From Rachycentron canadum (taxonomy: Eukaryota > Chordata > Actinopteri > Carangiformes > Rachycentridae): 64,000 nt of DNA. The notes below the pieces were generated by a model that was not told the DNA's origin, did no database searches, and saw only the letters and a list, made by a program, of their open reading frames with translations. Made by a program: the position numbers and the translations under genes. Shown here in pieces: positions 11,894 through 25,769 of this stretch. Every line of letters starts with the position of its first letter. Position 1 is the stretch's first letter. The DNA lies in NCBI GenBank assembly GCA_038496675.1, contig CM076659.1, positions 21,829,641 to 21,893,640 on the forward strand, given 5' to 3'.

Positions 11894-14314
11894 GCTCCAT
11901 GTTTATTCTGCTCTCAGTGTTTCTCCGTGGTCACACTGGCTGTGTGGTGAATTTCAGGCAGCTGAGCGTGACATCGTTTCAAACCACGTCTCACTTTTAA
12001 AATTTTCATCAAACACACAGCATAGTCAAGCGCCAACATCACGTCCCCTGGAGATGCTGCGTCGCCACCAGCTTCCAATATCGATAATTACTAACAGATG
12101 ACACGACATCTCGTCTCATTAAAGATGTAGTGAAATAATGTGACCTGGATCTTGGCACAGGACAGATGTGTTGACTCAAAGTGTTGTTTTTTTGACAAAC
12201 TTGGTCTGACAACTACAGATGCCCAGAGGGGCCACTTTATGAGCCAGACCACCACTTGATTTACTTATGAGTACAAAAAACAAACAAACAAAAAAACAGT
12301 ATTCAGCTTCATATTTCTTCCCACTGCACTCACACAATGTGCTGCTTTATTGAGTTTAATTCAAACAGCACTTCAGTATCAGCAGGATCAACACTCACTG
12401 AAAGAACCTCTGTGTTAAAACAATCTTGAGTCCAATATTGACACCTCAAATACTGTACACACACTAGAAATATATATGTAAATATATATATATATTTAAA
12501 ACACTCACAGTTTTCATCCTCTAAGTCAGAGACCTTCAGAAACCCTGCTGTTTTATTTTGAAAACTCCAGGGTTGTGTTGTCGTCTGGAGACTGAAACTG
12601 AGACCTTTAGAAAGGATGACACTGACCCCACAGTCTCTCCCTGACTGGCTCTGATCAGCCTGGACGACCAGTGGAGAAACAACATGGAGGATGAATTACA
12701 GTGTTACTGACCTTGTTGTCTCTGTAGCAGCTGTTGTTCACTCGCATTCTGTATTTTAATGATACAACTGTCTTTACTGCTCTTTGTTTGTTGTATTCAC
12801 TGCAGAGGAGACAATCTGCTTCCTGTTTACACCTGCTCACACGTGCTCAGTGTAACCGTGTTTTCAGGTGTGTTATTGTGAACATTTCTGATTTGGAGCT
12901 AAAACACTCACAGAAATGTTTTCATTTGATTTTAGTCTGAATAGTCACAAAAAAAAAAAAATCACAGAAAACTCTAGACAAACCAACTCTTTCAATCTTT
13001 ATTTTTCGGGAAGTTGAATGTTGGACATTGATGTTCCAGCGTTATCTGACTTTGTGGCGTCATGATGACAAAACATCTTTTTGTCTGCTGCAGGAAAATA
13101 CACTGTGAGTAATTATACTTCGTGCGTCTCATCACTTGTGTGAGCTTTAAGATTGAAATCACAATGAGAGTCTTGAACCTGTTCTCAATATCTTAATGAT
13201 AACAATGGATCAGCTCACTCATACAGCAGAGTATCATCACATCCCTGTCAGTGACAGCAGATGGTAACTGTTGCATGTCACACACCAACTCGTGGAGTTA
13301 GTGGTTCAGCTCCAACCCAAAGCCTCTATAGGGGACTCTGTCATCCCGCTGACGTGCACATCTGCGCTGAAGGCCTTTCTGGCTCAGTCAGGCGTGAGCG
13401 TCAGAGCAACAGAGACGATGTCTGCAGGCGCATGTTTTGATCTCTGAAACCGTCCCTATCAAACAGATTACAGGCGGAAATACCTGACATGATGGCAGAC
13501 AAAAGAGAATCAAGATCAAGTCGGGAGGTCACACGGGAGGCGCCAAACCCCAACCCGTACAGTCTGAGGCTCGGAGCAAAATGTGGGCAGAACCCAGGTG
13601 ATGTTTTCACCCTGTGGTGTTCAGAGCAGACAGTATTAGTATTAGTATTATTATTTCATTTCATTGCTGCCACATGAAAAGTGTGTTATTATGCTTAAAA
13701 CTCAACCTCAGTTGGTGTAGATTCAACTTTAATATTCAAATTTCTAAAGTCTAAATGCAGAGCTGTTGGTATCCAACTTCAAAAACCTCCTTCATTCAAA
13801 TGAAGGAGTAATTGTGACACTTGATTTTCATTCATGTAGAAAATCTTTTGATCTATAATTTTAATTTGTGCAAAATAAAAAAAACACACACACACAAAAA
13901 AAAACAAAACACTAAAACAGTTTTCACACTTGGCTGAGCTGGAAAAGTTGGTGTGTTGATAAAAGCTAAATGTGACAAAGTGTAGTGGAAACACTCACGA
14001 CGTACATGAAGCGTGTGAGTTCATTGTTTACTGAAGCTTCTACTGTGGAGACAAAAACATCAGATCTGTGTGTGGTGATGATGAGGAGACCTTCCTCACA
14101 TTAATGCATGAAACAAACATTTCCATCATTTCGTTTTCCTCCGAACTCTTCTAATGATCACTGTTTCTCTGTGATCTCTGGCATCATCTCCCAAATGCTC
14201 AAAACAGTCGTGGATGGAAACTCATTCATTTGCATTTTCTTTGGACGATTTTCTCAAAATTTGGTTAAAATGGCATTTGGATGAAAAACCAACAGACAGA
14301 CCAACAGTGGATGC

Positions 14315-14570
14315 AGGTTTCTAGGCTGTAAAGTGAAGCCAGTGCCGAAGAGCCTTAAACCTTCATTCTATCTAATGACCAATAATATTTATATTTATAT
14401 ATGTGTTCATATATTTAAATGATGGAAAATAGACCATAAGGCAGGGGATTAATTAGGGGGCATGGCTACTGTGTGATGGACAGACTGTACCATACAAGGA
14501 TAGAGTACAGAGCAGGTCAGATCCAGCCCTCACTCCTCCTCAGTTGATCTTTGATGGAAACCAAGCCTCA
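14315..14570 (+). repeat. Dispersed repeat family R2, internally deleted copy
   Basis: Matches both ends of the 32020-32425 copy: GGCTGTAAAGTGAAGCCAGT, AGAGCCTTAAACCTTCATTC, then after loss of the middle TAGACCATAAGGCAGGGGAT and CTCACTCCTCCTCAG. The missing centre is replaced by A/T-rich DNA at about 14385-14420. Confidence 0.8.
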
Positions 14571-15860
14571 CTGTCATGGCCGAATGGGACACTAAAATAG
14601 AGAGAGCCATTGTTAAAGTTATCAGTAGCACCTGTGATTTTCCTACTGTGAAACTACTTCATAGATAAACAGTGATGGCTGACACCAGTCCTGCACTCAT
14701 TTCTACTGAAGGCCTGATAACACTAAAAAAAAAACAAAAACAAATGAAAGCTACTTTAATGTCAGTGGTACATCTACAGCTCAGGATAATGTTAGATTAA
14801 AGGTTCATACACACTGAAAGTGAAAATCATTTTTGATTGTTTACAGAAAACTCATCAGGGGTCCTTTAAGTTTTGTCCTGACCTCCGTGTTTCGTACTTT
14901 AAGTTGTTTCGTTGCCTCTTGTTTGATTTTCAGTGGGACTGTCGAGGACTTTAGCTCATGAACTGCTAATGTCGACAAACGTTACAGGCAGAGACGTCAT
15001 GTTTCCTAATGTGGGCTGGTGGAGGACACAGTTTGACCAGGAGCAGTCAGCGTGTCATTCTACAGGTTGTTACACACATTTGTTCATTCATGCATCTATT
15101 GTTTTTATTCAAATTTTTTATTTCATTTCATTTTTTGCTAATAATTTTTAATCGAGGTTTTGTCTCATTTTTGTCATAAAGGAAGTTAATAAATATTGTT
15201 CATAGTTATTGTTATATAGTTCACAGTTGTTGTCAGTGGATGGTCAGGTGCTGACTGTGGTTGGTTGCCATGCCAACAGTAAAGCCCTGATTAGTACTAA
15301 TGGGCGGTTTGGATGAAAGGCTTTGATCATGTAGTTGTTGTTATTGTTTAGACAAAGTGAATAGAAGAGGATTTAAGTTTGTTTTAACTGTTTCAACTCT
15401 GGCTGAACTTTAAATACCTTCAAGCTTCCTATTGATTTTGTAAGAAGGTCATCAACGTCATGACCTCTGACCCCTGGCTTCCTTGTTATTGTTTGCAAGG
15501 AAGGAGATTTCTGTGTTTTGAGGTTGTTTCCTCTGCTGCTCCTCACACGAGTAAAAACCCTAACTTAAGTAAATATGTTTTCGTTAATGGAAACGAAAAT
15601 GAAATGAGGTTTGAAATGAGGAAGTTAAAAAATAAATAAATAAATAAAATTGAGAAAAAATTTGAAATGGAAACATTTTTTTCTAATTGAAGTCATGGCA
15701 CCTGCCATATCGGGCCCCTGGGAGCCAGATCTAACTGAGGCACCGCTTGAAATCTGTCAACAAAGCTTAATTCACATGAAATTTCTCAGTGGAAACACAT
15801 TCACAAATGTGTTTTTTAATGGCTGCTTGGGGAAATATGGGAAAATGTGGGAAGACACCC

Positions 15861-15887
<27 letters not shown>
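15861..15887. repeat. (AT)n microsatellite
   Basis: 27 bases of alternating A and T. Confidence 0.9.
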
Positions 15888-15891
<4 letters not shown>

Positions 15892-18800
15892 TGTCTTTTT
15901 AGTGCACGATCCTCTCTTTTTCTTCTGTTTTTTCATTTAGTTTATTTGCTCGGGTTTATACAAAGTCCTCCTCTTGAGTTGAATAAAAACTAAAAAAAAC
16001 ATTACATGAAACAATACAATATAGAATAGACAAAAAAAAAACAAGTAGAAAAGAAGCACAATATGAAATAAAATGATATTAATAATATAATAACTGACCC
16101 TAACACAACAATAAGCAGACAGAAGCGTGGACACTTTAAATGTGCACATAGATACCTTCAAGCTTCCAGCCAAGTATATTTAGTATAAAGTATAAAGGCT
16201 CTTAATGGACTTAAAAACCTATTTTGCATTAAAAGTACCTAACTGAGGTCTAAAGGACATGTAGCAGCCAAAACAGTGTCATGATCCCTCAGCATGGAAA
16301 CACAATACTAAAAAGACTGGAAGACACAACCACTGATCTGATGAACTGTACAGACTCATCATAGACTGACATGGCTTTAATCATGTTGGTGTGGCAGAGA
16401 CAGAGAACTCAGAGTCAAATGCACCAGAATGTCTTAAACAGATGTTTCACTCATGTCCACAACTGTGACTGCATCACAGCTGCCATGACGTTCGACAGGG
16501 TCCTGACTCATTCCACCCGATCATCACCCAGCTTTTAACTTCTGAAATCCTGTTGGAGGAAAAGAAAATCCCAGTTCCACCAGAGCAGGAGAATAAGATG
16601 GAGACAGTGCTGAAGTTACAGAGCTGGGGAAAATAAAACTAAAGTGTCTAAATATTAATATTGATGACAAGGTAATGCAACCAATAAAACAAACGAAGGT
16701 TTCAGTTGACATCGGGTTTTTTGTAAAAAAAAAACAAAAAAAAAACCATTAGTGGTCAGTAGTAATGTCACAGTAATCCTCATTACGACAGACACTAAAG
16801 CTCAGTATGAATATAATGGTGTTTTGTTGAGTTGATATATTTGAGCTGTGGGGCTGTGAAGGCTCTGAAGCTGTAATCCACCTGCATGAGGGCTGCCTGT
16901 CTCAGGTGCTGCTCAGATCTGGTTACAGCAGCATCTTCACTCAGTCACACACCATAGCTTGTCAGCCCTGAAACTACACACAAAAGTATTCCTACAAAAT
17001 TCAGATTAAAGTATTTGATTTTTCCTCTTCTCACTTTTATCTTTTGCCTCCATTGGAACTTCAACTCAAGGTCTATATTATACACTTTTATTTTAATATT
17101 TATTTTGTGTTGATCTCCATTAGAAGATATATTTGTGGTGTTAAGAACCAAAAATCATCTTAGTTTAATTTTACATCTCCTCTCTCGGGCTTCTTTCTGG
17201 AGCTCTAGTAACAACAGGTCAGTCAGCCAATCAGAAGAGAGGATCTGAGCCTCCATAGAGTTGTATGTAGCCCTGGGTTATTCTAAAGGATGTTGAGAAG
17301 TGTTCATGTTTATGTTGTTTATGGTACTGTATGTAAAGCTTCTGAAGTCTTGCTTTTATGAGTCAAGTTATTATTTATAGTAGAATAATCAAAAGCTCTG
17401 CTCAAGGCACAAATCTCATGTGAAACAATTAAAACTTTGATAGTAACTTGTGTTCATGAAAGCTTTAGTTAGTCTAATAAGCTGATTATGAAAATATGAT
17501 TTAAGGGCCTTTAAAGGTGTTTATTTCCCTCACAAGTGATTGAATTATTTGTTTTTTTATGTACTTATTTATGTCTAGTTAAGTATCTCGAGGGTAAATC
17601 TGCCATGGTTTCCACTGTAAACAGCACGTGAGCCATGTGAGAGTTTGACTCAGTAACTAACACATTATCTTCTCTGTTATTTTTGACTAAGATGCTGAAT
17701 AATTTTCCTCTCATTTATAGAGCTTAAAGAAAATGCAAAGAATCACAGACCTGACAGCCGACAGTGAGGAGGTCAAAGGTCAGTCAGCGTGTTTCGTTCA
17801 TCACTTCAACCCACTTTCAGCCTCTGACAGCTCAGCACTGTCAGGGTTGAGAGGAGGTGAGTGTTTGTGACTCACTGGAACAAACTGTTGGATGATATGA
17901 ACGTACGACTGAAGACTCCAACTTCCTGAGGTCAGACGTTCAAAATTAAAATCAGCTGCATCATGTTTTGTTGCCCACAGTCGTTCTGATCCGAAGGTCC
18001 ACCGATGGAAATATTATTATTTTTATTATTACTATTATTATTCATCTGCAGAGTGGAGTTTAACATGCCAACAGTTTGATTTCATGAAATTCTGTTTAGT
18101 CCATTTTCACTCTTTTTCACACAACTAAATAAAGTAACTAAAATGGGTACATCCTAAAAAGTACAAAATATGATAACGTATTATATTAAATATTTCATAT
18201 CTAGATTAACTGAGCCTGTAGTCAGGCTTATACACAAGAGAATTAATTGACTTCCCCAAAAGAAAAAAACAAAAACTGTTGAAATGTGGAAAAGTGGAAG
18301 AGGTAATTTTTTAATTTAATTCTGGTTATTGTTAAGAAATCAGATTAATCTATAATTATATAATTAGTATATAATACTTACATGTCTAATGAATATCCTG
18401 CTTAATGCATACTCTCTAAACCCTAAGTAACAGGAGAGTGTGTAGTTGTGCCTTCTTCCATCACAGGTTTGTCTCCATTAACCTGCTTCATGCTCAATCT
18501 GTTCCACTCCATTTTAGTCGGACATATTTTCTCATTATGACACACCAAATTATTAATTTTTTCAAATAGAAAACAAAACCTCAATAAATATGTAAATATT
18601 ATAAATATTACAAAACATTTTTGTCATAAGAACAGACCAGTGTGTCATTTTATAACATGTTTCTCATGTCATGAGAAAAGTTTGTTTGATGAATAAAAAA
18701 AAGAAAATTTTTTGACAAAACAGGATATAGTGATATGTTTTTTACACAAAGACAAGTTTCCTGAAAAAACTAAATAATTATCAGGAAAATATGTATCAAG

Positions 18801-19098
18801 AAAAACATGTCATAATCACATGACACAGGTCTTGTTCTAGCAGTAAAGGTTTCTTATTCTAAAGAGAGTGGTACTTAGCACAGATGTGAGGGTGGTGTTT
18901 GGTGTTTCTTTAACATCCAGGTCTCATCATTTTTGCTCCAGAATGACACCAGATAAAACTGAAATACTCTAAAAGTGTTTTTTTCCACAATCTATGATGT
19001 AAATCAGCAGAGATACTTGGTCAGTGCTCAGTAGTTCAAGTCATTTACTGGTCTCAGAGTCTGAGTCCACGAGAGAGCAGCAGCTGGTCTTTTCAAAA

Positions 19099-19100
<2 letters not shown>

Positions 19101-19142
<42 letters not shown>
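19101..19142. repeat. (GT)n microsatellite
   Basis: 21 uninterrupted GT units. Confidence 0.95.
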
Positions 19143-19143
<1 letters not shown>

Positions 19144-19544
19144 TGCTGACACAGTGTAAAATTTAGTTCCTCCAGGGAACAGGGACCAAACACTCAATCA
19201 CCACAGCTTATCAACCCTGCAGGGCGGCAGCATCATGTCCCCACACCCACCAAAAAAAAAAAAAAAAGAAAAACATATCACTGCTGATTCACATGTTCTG
19301 ATCTCACTTATATGATCACTCCCTCCTCTCTGGGTTCAGGATAACCTCAGGTTTTAAGATATGTGGTATATTGTACTGTATAGTAGGAACAGTTGTAGTA
19401 AATATATTTATACTGAATGATTCCACATCTTTATAATTTATGTATATTACTAATGGAATAATGGGAATGGTTGTGTAGCTCGTTTGCATGACCCATCACC
19501 AACATTGTGTTTAATGTTTCCAACTGTTTAAAACTGTAAGTTAA

Positions 19545-19865
19545 TCTAACTGGTTTTAAAGCTCCATAGAGTCTAAAGTTCAACATCCGTGTCTTCTTTG
19601 ATTATAAATCAGGTCCAGGTTCTGTATTAATACAGTGAAAGTATCAAAGGTCTCAGTCACAGAGAAATGCTCACAGCCTGTTTTCACAAACTGAGCCTTT
19701 AAACCAGCTTCAGGACTTCTGGAACTTTGTGATGTCACAACAAAGCAGTCAACGCCCTCAGCCAAGGCCCAAAGCCCCGCCCACCCAGACACACTTAACC
19801 TGAAATCTGCTATACTTCTATTGCAACATTCAGAAAACATCCAATCAGAAGAGAAGCTCATCATT
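19545..19865 (+). repeat. Short dispersed repeat family R1, copy A
   Basis: Shares a near-identical core with copies at 45690-45900 (same strand) and about 34000-34480 (opposite strand). Words in common include TTTGTGATGTCACAACAAAG, AATACAGTGAAAGTATC and AAATGCTCACAGCCTGTTTT. It encodes nothing recognisable, so it is probably a non-autonomous element; its class is not established. Confidence 0.8.
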
Positions 19866-20284
19866 CAAATAAAATACTGTATAAGTGTAAAATATGGGAT
19901 GTTTAGTTAAACTTATTCCCAAATATATGTTCAATTATAGTTATGTGTACAACTCTATATTGATGTTGTGTTTTTCATGTCAGTAAATTTAATAGATTAA
20001 TCACTCAGCACATCAACAAAAAATGTATTATCAACAATTAGGTAACCCTTAATATAATTTAAAAAATGACTTATATTGGTCCTGCTGCTGTCCAATAAGT
20101 TTTATTGGTTTGGAATTAGTCTTTGTTGGGTGTGACATCATAAGCCCAGGCACAAAATTACATCACTACATACCCTCCCCCTCCACTTAGCCCCGCCCTT
20201 CTGGGTCGTCCCAGCTGCCAAAACAAGTGAGCCGGCTGAAGCGCTGCGCTGACCTAAATTTTCCCAGAGAGACTCCTCTTAAAG

Positions 20285-20905
20285 CTGCAGGGACACAGAC
20301 AGACTGAGACACAGACTCAGAGACAGACAAGCAGAGATAGGAACCTCCTCTTAAAGCTCCAGTCACAGACAGAGACAGAGAGACAGAAAAGCAGGACCAG
20401 AAAGGTAGAGACAAAGAGAGGGACAGACAAAATGACCAAAACGAAGATGGAGATGGACACAGACAGACTGAGATTCAGATCCAGACACGGATATAAAGAC
20501 AAAGAGACAAGACAGGGTGATAGAGACATAGATAGACACAGAGTCTTAGAGACAGACAGACAAAGGGAGAGACAGACAGAGACAAAACACAAGCAGAGAC
20601 AGAGAGTGGCAGAGACAAGGACCAACAGTAACAGACGAAAACAAGACAAGTAGAGACATGGCAAAACAGAGAGAGGCAGACACTGATGGAGACAGACAGA
20701 AAAAAGACAGAGACAGACAGAGACAAGAATGAAAAGTGAGAGGGACGCTGAAAGAAAGAGGTACAAACAGACAGAGAAGGGGACAGGGGGACATATACAG
20801 AGAAGACAGAGAATTGTGGACAGTAACAAGCAAAGACACAGACCAAGAACAGCAAGACAAAATCAGGAGGACAAAAAGACACAGGAAGACAAAGAAAGAC
20901 TGATT
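20285..20905. repeat. Degenerate AGACA/GAGACAGA tandem low-complexity block
   Basis: About 620 bases dominated by GACAGA, AGACA and GAGACA words on the plus strand, without a fixed period. A duplicated start is visible: CCTCTTAAAGCT occurs at 20275-20286 and again at 20346-20357. Long open frames on the minus strand, rich in Leu, Ser, Cys and Val, follow from the composition and are not genes. Confidence 0.85.
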
Positions 20906-21726
20906 TCACTTTAGTTTTTATGATTCACCACAGAAACCTGTCCTGATCCAACGCAGCAACAGTCGACACAACTGAGACAACTTGTCGTCCATTTCATCTT
21001 GTTGGGCTGTGTGATCAATTATTAACCTGTGATTACAAATCATTTGTCCAGATTACAGCCTGTTTATTGGGCCATTTATTCATTCCAACAGCTTCCACAT
21101 ACTTGTTGATGTGACTTGTGTTCAAGCTAAAAGTCAAAATATGAGTTTTAAACAATAGAGAACTTCCTAGTCTTCAACGTAACACATATACCAGTGAAAT
21201 AAAGTATAGGTTGAAAAGACCTTTAATAAAAGTTGACTATATGTTCACTATTGAGAATCACAGCATGATCACTATAAAACACAGGGATTATTCTATTAAT
21301 ATAGAGATAATAAAGGTATGTAATCAGGGTAAAGGCACAGCTTTGGTCAAATAAGAAAAACACAGACTGAACAATAAAGAGGAATCTGAGCGGAACTGAA
21401 CTGATAACGTGAATATTCATGGGAACGACACAGAATAAAAATCATCTTAAATTATATGAACACAATTGTAACAATATGTTGATTCTTCTGGATACATGGC
21501 TCCATGCTGTTAAACTGAGACTGTGTCTGCAACACAGAAAGGAAGGAGAGAAATATTCTGCTGTTACGTTTACAGGTGAATGAGACACCAAACACTACAA
21601 ATAATGTCAAAACACACTTAAAACACAGTCTGCGTCAATGAAGTGTGACTGTCTCCAGAACTGTTATTCATGCTTTGATTTTTTTTCAGATTTTAGCTGC
21701 TTTTTATTTTTAGGTCAGTGCAGCTG

Positions 21727-21751
21727 ACACACACACACACACACACACACA
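21727..21751. repeat. (AC)n microsatellite
   Basis: About 12 AC units. Confidence 0.9.
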
Positions 21752-23241
21752 ATTATTCATGTGACATTACACACTGCTGATTCCAAGCAGCAAAGCTCAA
21801 ACTGTGTGTAAACTCCAGAGTCACTGAATGAATTTTGGACTTCACTGAAGTCAGAGAGCAGAGGCATAAACCTGAGGTTAGAAAATAACGAAAAGTCTGG
21901 ATATATAGAGTCAAACTACTGCACAATGAGACCTGCAGGAATTTTTACAAATTATTTTAAATACTGAAGCTTACAATATAACCCTGATATAAACTGAAAA
22001 ATAGAGATTAATAATAAAACTGTACAGAAGTTATTTTGTGCATAAACTTAAGATGAAACTTAACTATCTGAAAATATGTGAGTGTAAAAGCAAACTAAAA
22101 CCAACCACTGAATGAATGAGATCGACAATCAGTTGCATGTGGAACTGAAAAATACCTGCACACGCCTCATAATAAAAACTCTTAAAAACCTTTGAAAAAT
22201 ACATATAAATCACTGATACTAATGAAACACAAACTTCTCATGAAAAATATTAACCACTCCTGAAATACAAAGGATGGAAAATTATTCATAAAACACTTCA
22301 AATTAGGCTGATAATCGGGCCCAATGGATCTTCAAAGAAGCCAGTTATAAAACCAGTAAGTCATGATAAAACTGAAAAGGTTTTTTTATATAATACATCA
22401 CACAAAAAACTTATAAAAATGTTTTAACCGCCACTAACATACACTAATAAAAATAAACTAATGAAATCCAAGTTAAAAAAAAAATCTGCGTAGTTTACAT
22501 ATATTAAAGTTGCACAGGAATTAATATAAAATAAAATAAAACAAAGCAAAATAGGTTATCTTCATCAACAGCTGGGAAAATAAGAAAAAATAAAATGTAC
22601 TCTTACTCTTAAATGTATGAAACAGTAAATTAAAATTGAAAATGCCAAATCAGCCACTTCTGTATTTCTAAAGTTGCATCATTCAAACTCAAACATTCAT
22701 TCATTCATTCACAAAACTCTTAAAATAACATCCTGGGGTAATTTTTGTTGCTTTGTCGATGTGTAAAATTACAGAGAGTGAGTTTCCTTTTTAAAAACCG
22801 ATGTGATCGGCCTTTCTATTGAGTTCAGGAGTGTGATGTTTCAGATCAGTCAGTCAGAAACATTGCTTCAGGTTATTTCATCCTTTTTAATCAAGTTTAG
22901 TCTCTTTGAGAAAAAAAAAAAAAAAATCCAGCAACAAAACAGACAGTACAGATTTAATACAAGTGAACACTAATGACAAAAGTGTGAAAAAAAACAAAAC
23001 TCCAAAATAATTTTTTACAAAACCAAAATGGAAAAAGTGACATGGACGGAGCTTTAGAAAAAACAAACAAAAAAAAAATCTCTGAGCCTGGATCAGTCCA
23101 CTTTGAGTCCCTGTTCGATTCTGCAGTTTGGGAAAATCAAACATCAATATTTCAACATAATGAGGCTGAGTCAGACCTGTGTGCTGGACTGGGTTTGAGC
23201 TTTTATTTTGAAAAAAAAAATCCTTATTTTTCTATTTATTT

Positions 23242-23244
<3 letters not shown>

Positions 23245-23304
<60 letters not shown>

Positions 23305-23342
23305 TGTGTGTGTGCGTGTGTGTGTCTGTGTGTGTGTGTGTG
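23245..23342. repeat. (TG)n microsatellite, interrupted
   Basis: About 49 TG units with a few TC and CG interruptions toward the right end. Confidence 0.95.
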
Positions 23343-24936
23343 TAGTCAGCTTCTTTTTGAGGCTTCATGGGGCTGTTTATTTTGGAGGTTATGTATGTTT
23401 TTCTGTCCCATACTGTAAAAAACATCAATTAAAAAAAGCTGTAAGACATTGACCATGGTTTGATGTTTGTTCACCTGTTAACAGTTCAATTATTTTATAT
23501 TAAATACGACCTGCAGCTCATTGACGTGCAGCAGTGGATGTTTATTTTCCAATCAAAGGCCCAACAATTTGTCAGTAATACTCAATATATTCAAGCAGCT
23601 TTTAATATTTGTATCAGCAATGAAGGGAAGATTTTAGACCATAATTTATTTCTTTAAAAAGTCTTTATTTCCTTTAAACTCTGATAATTTACATATCTCC
23701 GTTTCTGAAATCTTTTATTTTTATATTATTTAGCATAGCTGCTTCAAAACAGCTTCATATCGACCGTTAATTGATGTTTCTTTTGAATATCATCCACATT
23801 TTCTACTGGAGCTTCTGTTTGCTTTTTTAATTTTTAATTATTTTTTTTAATTTTTGCAAAGGCAACATTTGTGTGATGGGGATTGTTGCATAGCTCAGAC
23901 TGATGGACTGATCAATATCACAGCAATCGATACTTTATTGTCAAACATTTAAAAAAAACATGAGCCATAACATTTTTTAATCTAATGCAGTCACAAGGCT
24001 GTTGCTGATGCTGAATGCACTTCACTGCTTTGTACATTTTCTAATTAAATGTTTTTGTTTTTCTTTGTAAACAATGAGGATGAGATCAGTCACAGTACAT
24101 TTGCTAATTTCGCTCATGTCCAGTAGTTATCTTTAAACCTGCCTCATCCAAGTGTAAAAATGTAAAAGATTGTCTTGTTTTTCCTTCCGTATTTTATGTC
24201 ATTGTTTTTTGTGGGATGCTAAAGTTTTTATAGCAGATGAACCAGTATTCAGTTCAAATAAAACAGAGACCTATGATGTGTATGGAATTAGATACTGACC
24301 AACCTGCACCTATAATAATTTCAACTTAATTACTTATTATTTGAATAACTGTAAAAAGGACAAAAAAAAAAAATCTGATTTATATAACCAGTACTTTAAA
24401 ATGATCATGGCTCTGGTGAAAAGACCTCTGTGTGTTTTGAACTCTGAAGTTAGATTTAGTGATTCTGTTATAAATTAAATCCTAAAGATTCATTGTGAAA
24501 AACAACATGAAGCTCTGGGCTATGAGCAGCCTCTCGATCAAACCTGCCACACGTTGAAATAAAGACAGAAACTGTGGTAAATTTATGTTTCCATGAAATA
24601 AAAATGTGACAAAAACACCTAGTTGTCTTTTCACTGAAACCTCTGTATCAGCAAACATCAATATCGGTATCAGGTTGTAAATGGCGGCTCGTGCCCCTGC
24701 TGGGGTCAGCTGATGCACATTGAGGACTTACTGTGCAGCCCCCCCCCCAAAAAAAAAAAAAAATGAAAACATGAGTTGCACATATGTCAATGCAGCTGGC
24801 TGAAAACAGTGTCGATCATTTTCAGCTCCTTGATGCATCACATGCTGCAGATCAATGACGTTACTTTGTGAAGCTCCTGTTTCCAGGGTCAGGCTGTTTT
24901 TTATTGGTTTCTTCATCTGACTACGGCTGCGTTTAC

Positions 24937-24937
<1 letters not shown>

Positions 24938-25012
<75 letters not shown>
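24938..25012. repeat. (TG)n microsatellite
   Basis: 37 uninterrupted TG units, about 0.8 kb beyond the probable foxg1 3' end. Confidence 0.95.
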
Positions 25013-25018
<6 letters not shown>

Positions 25019-25197
25019 TTGTGCAGTGCGAGGCCTGATTATGGTTCGTTTCAGCCGCTCTTTTGTTTTCCTTTACAAAATGCAGACAAAAACCTCCCGG
25101 CACCCAGGGGCCTCCATCCCTGGAGCCTCAGAACTTCAGCCGGGAAACCGGAGCAGATCCGCGGGTCATGAAATGGGATGGTGGCAAAGAAGCGATG

Positions 25198-25234
25198 TTT
25201 TTGTTTGTTTGTTTGTTTGTTTGTTTGTTTTGTT
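25198..25234. repeat. (GTTT)n microsatellite
   Basis: Eight GTTT units; it makes a short false Phe/Val/Cys-rich open frame. Confidence 0.9.
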
Positions 25235-25312
25235 TTTATGAGAATAAAGAGGTTGTTTATACGGCGGCCCTTAACGCACATGCGCAGGAGGCTTTACGCT
25301 CATACAGGCCTG

Positions 25313-25315
<3 letters not shown>

Positions 25316-25345
<30 letters not shown>
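25316..25345. repeat. (AC)n microsatellite
   Basis: 15 AC units. Confidence 0.9.
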
Positions 25346-25347
<2 letters not shown>

Positions 25348-25769
25348 TCAAACCAAAATCAACTGAGGTGAAAATGACAGTCTGGGCTTTGAAAATGAAC
25401 AGAAAACATACAAAAACACGTTGTTTTGCATAATTTTATATGAAGAGTTCTATTCCAAAAACATTTATATCCACTCATTGATTTACTTATTTATTTCTAC
25501 TTGTTTCAATGGACACTTTGAGTCAAAAGATTCAGTTTGTAGCAGTGAATTATTATTAGCTCAACTACAGCTCTGCCACACACACAAGTTTTTTTTTTTT
25601 GGATATCTTCATTTTGGAAGGAAACTCTTCACAGAGCAGTTTCATTATTCATATTTTCATTAGTATTGTTATTTATTAGGCCTGTCCGGGGTCAAACCTG
25701 AGTAGAGATATGATTTGTAGGCTTATTTTTCCTCTCAAAACCCCTGATTGTTTCTGCTGATTTTAAGGC

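Larger units (their letters stand above)
11894..19544. other. AT-rich desert with one R2 copy; no gene seen
   Basis: Contains the R2 copy at 14315-14570, two microsatellites and a complex block at 13370-13610. A possible small R1 fragment lies at 17215-17245. Confidence 0.6.

Noticed and set aside
20317..20909. Minus-strand frames of 104-170 residues rich in Leu, Ser, Val and Cys
   Set aside because: They come from reading AGACA repeats backwards; three overlapping frames are all open, which is typical of simple repeats.
24941..25371. Open frames through TG, GTTT and AC arrays around 25 kb
   Set aside because: Cys/Val- and Thr/His-repeat peptides from dinucleotide arrays; the same applies to frames at 23.2, 28.9, 44.8, 46.6 and 60.7 kb.
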